DNA of 19,966 nt from Methanobacteriaceae archaeon (GTDB taxonomy: Archaea; Methanobacteriota; Methanobacteria; Methanobacteriales; Methanobacteriaceae): contig WOYJ01000065.1 in assembly GCA_011620845.1 (NCBI GenBank), positions 1-19,966 on the forward strand, written 5' to 3'. Position 1 is the stretch's first letter, and each line of letters opens with the position of its first letter. This document shows, in pieces, positions 15,270 through 19,966 of the stretch. A model generated the notes under the pieces. That model had not been told where the DNA came from. It ran no database searches and saw only the letters and a list, made by a program, of their open reading frames with translations. A program made the translations under genes and the position numbers.

Positions 15270-16622
15270 TTAATTAGCGAGTTTCTTCAACTTCTCACAG
15301 GCATCCTCTGCAGCCAGTATGATGGGATCGATTACCATGGAAAGGGGAGGTGCATAGGAAAATTCCATTGCCGCCAGTTCATAACAGGTAACACCCAGGG
15401 CTATGGCCAGGGACATGGTATCTATTCTCTCAGCAACCCTTTCCTCAGCGATGATCTGGCAGCCTATAATCCTGCCTTTAAGGGTGGATATAATCTTTAC
15501 ATCGATCCTTTTCGCCCCAGGATAGTAACGGGCCTTGGTTAGGGCTCTGCTTTTGCCGGCGATCACTTCCATACCATTCTGTATGGCACTGGCTTTGGAG
15601 GAACCAACGGCACCGAACTCCAGGGCTCCGATCTTGGAGACCATGGCATTGAGGACGGCTTTAAATTCCGCCTTCACTCCCACGATGTTCTTGGCGGCTA
15701 TTTTACCCTGTCTTACAGCGGTAGTGCCCAGTGGAGACTGGGTGTTCTGACTGGTTATGGCATCAAAAACTTCCACACAATCTCCCACAGCATATATGTT
15801 GGGGACGGAGGTTTGCATTTTTTCATTGACCAAGATGGCCCATCTTCCAATTTCACAACCCGCCATTAGAGCCAGCTTGATCTGCGGCCTGATACCGGTG
15901 GCCATTATAACCATATCTGTATCTATAACTTCATCACCTATGACTGCCTTCTCCACCCTTTTTTCACCCATGATCTCCTCTAGGGGATGGCCGAGGATGA
16001 TCTTTATCCCTTCCTTTTCGATGTATTCCTGGACTATTTTGGACATGTCTGAATCCAGTGATCTCGGGATTAGTTGAGGGAGCATTTCCGTCACCGTGAC
16101 TTCCAAGCCCATTTTCTTCAGTCCGAAGGCTGTTTCCAGGCCTATGAGCCCAGCACCCACCACTACGGCCTTGCTGCTTTTTTCTGCCCACTCTTTAATT
16201 TCCAGACCATCTTCGATGGTTCTAATTTTAAAAACACCTTCCAGGGTGGTTCCCGGGATATGTGGAATGAAAGAAGTGGCTCCGGTGGCGATCACCAGGT
16301 AATCGTAGGATATTTCTTTTTCAATACCCATATACCGGTTATTTAACCGATATTTCAATTTTTTCTCGTTGTTTGTTACTTTAAATACTTTTGCATTTGT
16401 TATTACTTTTATGTCCTTCTCCAGATAGTCTTCTGGCTGGTGCATCACTATATCTTCAAAGCTTTTTACATCTCCACTTAAAACGTAGGGTATAGCGCAG
16501 GGAGAATATGCTATCTGGTTTTCCCTGGTGATGACGGTTATTTCCATATCTTCATCATATCTGCGGATGTTTGAAGCGGTGGAAATTCCAGCTGCTCCAC
16601 CTCCGATTATAACTACTTTCAT
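15270..16622 (-). CDS. FAD-dependent pyridine nucleotide-disulfide oxidoreductase (NADH oxidase / CoA-disulfide reductase type)
   Basis: This 450-residue flavoprotein belongs to the NADH oxidase / CoA-disulfide reductase / NADH peroxidase group, which uses NAD(P)H to reduce O2, peroxide, polysulfide or CoA disulfide in the cytosol. The FAD site is GGGAAG at 7-12, the NAD site GAGLIGLE at 156-163, and the second FAD motif AVGDC at 278-282. The single redox cysteine Cys42 sits in YSPCAIPYVLSG, the position used for Cys-sulfenate or Cys-S-SCoA chemistry. Residues about 325-450 form the dimerisation domain. The ATG is preceded by AGGAG. It lies beyond the pseudogene from the MsvR locus and runs the other way, so any tie to oxidative stress is by function only. 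Which substrate is used cannot be decided from sequence. Confidence 0.88.
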   Translation of the reverse strand: MKVVIIGGGAAGISTASNIRRYDEDMEITVITRENQIAYSPCAIPYVLSGDVKSFEDIVMHQPEDYLEKDIKVITNAKVFKVTNNEKKLKYRLNNRYMGIEKEISYDYLVIATGATSFIPHIPGTTLEGVFKIRTIEDGLEIKEWAEKSSKAVVVGAGLIGLETAFGLKKMGLEVTVTEMLPQLIPRSLDSDMSKIVQEYIEKEGIKIILGHPLEEIMGEKRVEKAVIGDEVIDTDMVIMATGIRPQIKLALMAGCEIGRWAILVNEKMQTSVPNIYAVGDCVEVFDAITSQNTQSPLGTTAVRQGKIAAKNIVGVKAEFKAVLNAMVSKIGALEFGAVGSSKASAIQNGMEVIAGKSRALTKARYYPGAKRIDVKIISTLKGRIIGCQIIAEERVAERIDTMSLAIALGVTCYELAAMEFSYAPPLSMVIDPIILAAEDACEKLKKLAN

Positions 16623-16742
16623 CCTGATTTTTCTCCTGGATTACCCGTAAAACCGGGCTTTATCTTATCTTTCTGTAAAATTTACTAATTTTTTTAATTG
16701 TAACTTTTTTATCTTTTTTGATATACAAAATTATCAGTTATA

Positions 16743-16786
16743 TTGATATATTTAGATATATCAAATAGTATTACTATTAATACTAT
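16743..16786. promoter_or_regulatory. two abutting 22-bp palindromes
   Basis: The first has arms TTGATATAT (16743-16751) and ATATATCAA (16756-16764) around TTAG. The second has arms ATAGTATT (16765-16772) and AATACTAT (16779-16786) around ACTATT. Both arm pairs are perfect and the two units touch. They lie 120 bases upstream of the flavoprotein gene and 43 bases upstream of the TPR gene, in their shared promoter region. The A/T-rich composition makes chance palindromes more likely, so the role as an operator is tentative. Confidence 0.4.
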
Positions 16787-16828
16787 AAGTAATATATCAT
16801 TATCCAGGATCAAAAGGATTGGAAAGAA

Positions 16829-17326
16829 ATGGGATTTTTGGATATCTTCAAAAACAATATAAATTCCCTGAATAAGAAGGGTATTAAACTTTTAAATAAA
16901 GGAGACTACCCAAGAGCTCTCAAATATTTTAATAAAGCTTTGGAAACAGAACCAGATTCATATAAAACCCGTTTCAACCGGGCAATGACACTCTGGGAAT
17001 TGGGGGAAACCTGTGAAGCTATAAAAGAATATGATAAAGTTCTGGATATTAATCCGGGGCATGCCGGGGCATGGTTCAACCTGGGAGTGATCATATCCAT
17101 ATTTGGAAGATACGAGGATGCCTTGGACTTTATCGACACTGCACTGGAACTCGAACCAGACGATGCTCTAGTATGGTACATCAAGGGTCTTATTTTAGAA
17201 AAAGTTAACAGATCCAGCGAAGCCTTAGAATGCCTGGAAAAGGCTTTTAAACTGGATCCAGGGCTCGAATCCCTGGAAAAGGTTAACGATTTATCGAACT
17301 GCTTTAATACCTCTACAGCGTATTAA
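16829..17326 (+). CDS. TPR-repeat protein
   Basis: The 165-residue protein consists almost wholly of four tetratricopeptide repeats at about 12-42, 45-76, 79-110 and 113-144, each ending in a variant of ALELEPDDA or VLDINPGHA. Such proteins are binding scaffolds; no enzyme domain, signal peptide or membrane segment is present. It starts MGFLDIFKNNINSLNKKG at the ATG at 16829, with a weak GGAAAG ribosome site. It ends four bases from the convergent stop of the site-2 protease gene, so the two are tail to tail. The partner is unknown. Confidence 0.85.
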   Translation: MGFLDIFKNNINSLNKKGIKLLNKGDYPRALKYFNKALETEPDSYKTRFNRAMTLWELGETCEAIKEYDKVLDINPGHAGAWFNLGVIISIFGRYEDALDFIDTALELEPDDALVWYIKGLILEKVNRSSEALECLEKAFKLDPGLESLEKVNDLSNCFNTSTAY

Positions 17327-17330
17327 TTTC

Positions 17331-18491
17331 CTAAAGCATAGCTATTCCCCTTCCAGTACCGTAAACCACACTTACTATCAGGATAGTCCAGAGGAAGATG
17401 CTTAATAAGTTGGTGATCCTGTTAACATTTGGAGTTGACAGTTTGTAATCCAGTAACTCAGAAAGCATCAGTCCACCGTCTAATGGGCGTGCTGGAAGCA
17501 GATTTATAGTTCCTATGGCGAAGTTTAAGAGGAAGATCCAGTAGAGTAAATCTATTAATGGATTTAAAATCCACTGAGTCAAAGGTTCAAAGTAGGAGGG
17601 ATAGCCACTTTTTAACACCAGGTTTGGTTCGGTCCCGATACCGATGTATGAGTTGGTATTGTTATTTGGATTGGCTGCCGTCTTAACTTTATAAACCCCC
17701 TTATCAGTTACGAATGTTAATTCATCTCCTATATGGGTGGTACTTAGGACTTTAACGTAACTACTGGCGTCACTGGTACTCATACCGTTGATACTGTGGA
17801 TAACCATCCCTGTGGTTAAAACACCCTCTGCCGGACTGGAGGGAACAACCCTGGTGATCTCCATTCCGTCTGTCTGGAAAGCAGGGGCTATTACGAAGAT
17901 TGACAGTAGATTTAATATTATCAGGGCAATGGCTGCTAATGTTAAGTTGAAAACAGAACCAGCAGCGTAAAGTCTAAGCCGAGATTTCTTACTGGCCTTC
18001 TCCACATCTTCCTCATCAGGCTCCACAAAAGCACCGGGGATCACAGCGAAAAGGGCTAGTCCAATGGATTTTATACGTATCCCTTCTACCCGGGAGATTA
18101 TGCCGTGTCCGAATTCATGCACCACCAGCACAGTGAACAACGCGATAAGCCCAGATGTGATGGGGACATATATGGCCTGCCCGGGCAGATCAACACCAGG
18201 TAGAACAACCTGAACCTGAGGTGCCTCTAAAAGAGTTCCCAGGGAATATACTAACGAAAAAACCATCAAACCCATGAAAAAGACACTAATCGGTATGCCC
18301 GCATTTAAGAAATACCTCCAGAAACGAGGATGGCTCTGCGCTATCCTGTCAATCAATCCCCTTAACCTTTTAGTTCTTCTTAAAAGGAACGGACCTTCCA
18401 CATCTATTTTCAGTTGTTTTCTAAATAATATAGCTAGTATCCATATGATAATGAATCCAATGGCATAGTACCATAAAGCTTCGTTAGCCAA
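17331..18491 (-). CDS. site-2 protease (M50 family) with PDZ domain
   Basis: This 386-residue integral membrane metalloprotease cuts substrates inside the membrane. The zinc motif HEFGH is at 125-129 inside a hydrophobic helix, and the third ligand is Asp338 in NLLPARPLDGG. An extracytoplasmic or cytoplasmic PDZ-like domain lies at about 205-290 (EITRVVPSSPAEGVLTTGMV onward). Hydrophobic segments occur at about 8-24, 66-88, 111-132, 141-155, 177-203, 308-332 and 361-383. The start codon is TTG at 18489-18491, supported by a GGTGAT ribosome site about five bases upstream and by the usual short first segment. The substrate is unknown; in other organisms this family releases membrane-bound regulators. 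Confidence 0.9.
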   Translation of the reverse strand: MANEALWYYAIGFIIIWILAILFRKQLKIDVEGPFLLRRTKRLRGLIDRIAQSHPRFWRYFLNAGIPISVFFMGLMVFSLVYSLGTLLEAPQVQVVLPGVDLPGQAIYVPITSGLIALFTVLVVHEFGHGIISRVEGIRIKSIGLALFAVIPGAFVEPDEEDVEKASKKSRLRLYAAGSVFNLTLAAIALIILNLLSIFVIAPAFQTDGMEITRVVPSSPAEGVLTTGMVIHSINGMSTSDASSYVKVLSTTHIGDELTFVTDKGVYKVKTAANPNNNTNSYIGIGTEPNLVLKSGYPSYFEPLTQWILNPLIDLLYWIFLLNFAIGTINLLPARPLDGGLMLSELLDYKLSTPNVNRITNLLSIFLWTILIVSVVYGTGRGIAML

Positions 18492-18604
18492 GTTATCACC
18501 TTTCAGTTAGAGTCAAAATAATTTTTTTAAATAAATTTTAAGTTATGAATTGTCCAGTTATATTGTTGATCGGCACTGATTTTAAACATATAATCTCCAG
18601 ATAT
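18492..18604 (-). promoter_or_regulatory. spacer with the site-2 protease promoter
   Basis: Both flanking genes run leftward, so this spacer holds the end of moeA transcription and the start of the protease gene. Read leftward, A/T-rich TTAAAATTTATTTAAA near 18525-18542 is the best TATA candidate for the protease gene. Confidence 0.35.
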
Positions 18605-19819
18605 TTAAACCCGCAGGGAATCGTAAAGGAGAACATCACACTCATCTCCCTCTGCAACCCCTTCCAGGTTCTCTTCTATGACGATGTAGCAATTTGAATC
18701 AACCATGGATCGAATGATTGTGGAACCTTTAATATTCAGTGGTGTTACTATGTCTCCATCAGCTTTGGCCCTAATATAGTCCATCCTACCCAGTGTGGAT
18801 GGAATTTTACGGGCTGTGGTTTTCTTCACCAGTATGGGCGGTTTATATATGTTCTGCATCTTCTCAATATTTTTCCTCACCAGAACATCGTACTGGACCA
18901 TGGCAGCTACCGGGTAGCCCGACAACATGAAAACAGGCTTACCATCAACTTCGGCAAAAGCGAAGGGTTTACCCGGCCTCATGGCCACACCATGAAAGAG
19001 TACTTCGCCCAACTGGTCGGCTACTTCAACCACCACATCTCCCTTACTGATGGCCGTACCACCAGTGGTTATAAGGGCATCATGAGTTTTAAGAAGCCTT
19101 TCAAACTCATCTTTCACCTTAAAAGCATCATCTTCAACATGGTTGAGGGTGGGGATCGCCAGACAACTCTCTACCAATCCTTTCAATGTATAATGGTTAG
19201 AATTCACCACTTCAGCGCCCTTAATATCAGGACTAGGCATCACCAATTCACTTCCGGTGTTTAAAACAGCGATTCGGGGTTTCCTATGGACTGTGACTTC
19301 ACTGTACCCTCCCGAAGCAATTATGGCCAGATCCTGGGGTTGCAGTAACTTCCCCCCTTCAATTATAATGTCACCCTTCTTCACATCCTCCCCCTGGAAT
19401 GAAACGTTTTCACCAGGAGTTAAAGGGGATTCCACCTGTAATTCGTCACCCTGCTCTTGAACGTATTCATCCATAACCACGGCATCAGCACCTAGGGGCA
19501 GTGGTGCTCCGGTGGCTATTTTAACTGCTTTACCTTCTTCAACAACTGCATGGGACATGGTTCCTGCACCTATCCTGTCAATGACAGTTAGTTCAACCGG
19601 GCTGTTTGCAGAGGAGCTGAAAGTATCCTCGGCCTTCAAGGCATAGCCGTCCATGGCCGACCTGGAAAATGGGGGTGAATCCAGCAGTGATCTTACATCT
19701 CCAGCAATCACCCTATGATAAGCATCTTCTAAGGAAATTTTTTCTGTATCAGTAGGTTTTAAGGTGTCTTCTATGATTTTAAGAGCCTGCTTGACTGGTA
19801 AGAGTTTTGATAGGAACAT
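18605..19819 (-). CDS. moeA: molybdopterin molybdotransferase MoeA
   Basis: The enzyme inserts molybdate or tungstate into adenylated molybdopterin, making the cofactor for enzymes such as formylmethanofuran dehydrogenase or formate dehydrogenase. The 404 residues match the family length. Visible signatures are PPFSRSAMDGYALKAEDT near 48-66, GAPLPLGADAVVMDE near 103-117, NTGSELV near 193-199, TTGGTAISKGDV near 255-266 and MRPGKPFAFAEVDGKPVF near 281-298. The C-terminal domain IV ends EGDECDVLLYDSLRV. The ATG at 19819 has GAGGT five bases upstream. Methanogens often carry more than one moeA copy, possibly for Mo and W; nothing here tells which this is. Confidence 0.94.
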   Translation of the reverse strand: MFLSKLLPVKQALKIIEDTLKPTDTEKISLEDAYHRVIAGDVRSLLDSPPFSRSAMDGYALKAEDTFSSSANSPVELTVIDRIGAGTMSHAVVEEGKAVKIATGAPLPLGADAVVMDEYVQEQGDELQVESPLTPGENVSFQGEDVKKGDIIIEGGKLLQPQDLAIIASGGYSEVTVHRKPRIAVLNTGSELVMPSPDIKGAEVVNSNHYTLKGLVESCLAIPTLNHVEDDAFKVKDEFERLLKTHDALITTGGTAISKGDVVVEVADQLGEVLFHGVAMRPGKPFAFAEVDGKPVFMLSGYPVAAMVQYDVLVRKNIEKMQNIYKPPILVKKTTARKIPSTLGRMDYIRAKADGDIVTPLNIKGSTIIRSMVDSNCYIVIEENLEGVAEGDECDVLLYDSLRV

Positions 19820-19966
19820 GGGGTGACCTCTGTATTTTACTAAATTACCTCTCTTGAAAAAGTTAATGAGTCATTTTTTTTAATATTTGTACCGGTTCAT
19901 GGAATTATTTTGATCAATTTTTCTATATTTCACTCTTAAATTGATTAATTTTCTTATATTTTCCCC
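19820..19966. other. AT-rich spacer upstream of moeA
   Basis: The 147 bases hold the moeA ribosome site (19820-19830) and A/T-rich DNA, including a run of T at 19874-19880 that, read leftward, gives AAATATTAAAAAA and may belong to the moeA promoter. No other gene is seen before the window ends. Confidence 0.4.

Overview
The window looks like a piece of a mesophilic hydrogenotrophic methanogen of the order Methanobacteriales, most likely Methanobacterium or a close relative. The evidence is a methanogen-type V4R redox regulator (MsvR-like) facing an F420H2-oxidase flavodiiron gene, a DUF4013 membrane protein, an archaeal HisF about 20 residues longer than usual, a CbiL for cobamide synthesis, a tRNA without encoded CCA, AT-rich spacers with archaeal TATA boxes, and GGAGG-type ribosome sites. 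This is inference from gene content; no marker gene such as 16S rRNA is present.

Layout. 1-1000: hisF (minus). 1190-2480: a 5'-truncated flavin-reductase-like ORF and a DUF4013 membrane protein split by a frameshift. 2691-2766: tRNA-Arg(UCG). 2776-3078: AhpD-like carboxymuconolactone decarboxylase family protein (minus). 3097-8286: a 1729-residue DUF4011 / SF1 helicase / Vsr-like nuclease / DUF3320 protein (minus). 8408-10144: an XPD/Rad3-type Fe-S helicase (minus). 10265-10963: cbiL (plus), divergent from the helicase. 11072-13744: an oxidative-stress locus, with msvR (minus) divergent from fpaA and a rubrerythrin gene (plus) and a strong terminator behind them. 14056-15195: a heavily mutated amidohydrolase pseudogene carrying an in-frame 21-bp tandem repeat. 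15270-16622: a CoA-disulfide reductase/NADH-oxidase-type flavoprotein (minus). 16829-17326: a four-repeat TPR protein (plus). 17331-18491: a PDZ-containing site-2 protease (minus). 18605-19819: moeA (minus).

How the genes work together. The best supported functional unit is the msvR-fpaA-rubrerythrin locus, which reduces O2 and peroxide under redox control. Two 16-bp palindromes of the form TTCGTR-N4-YRCGAA lie in the divergent promoter. One sits exactly between two back-to-back TATA boxes and the other overlaps the predicted fpaA start site. The NADH-oxidase-type flavoprotein and the AhpD-like protein may serve the same physiology, but they are separate transcription units. The large helicase-nuclease and the Rad3-type helicase form a nucleic-acid-processing pair of adjacent, same-strand genes with separate promoters. 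A defence role is possible but unproven, and the nuclease motif of the large protein has lost residues that I recall as conserved in its family. Three genes in 20 kb are broken or truncated, so part of this region is decaying, or, for the single-indel DUF4013 case, the assembly may contain an error.
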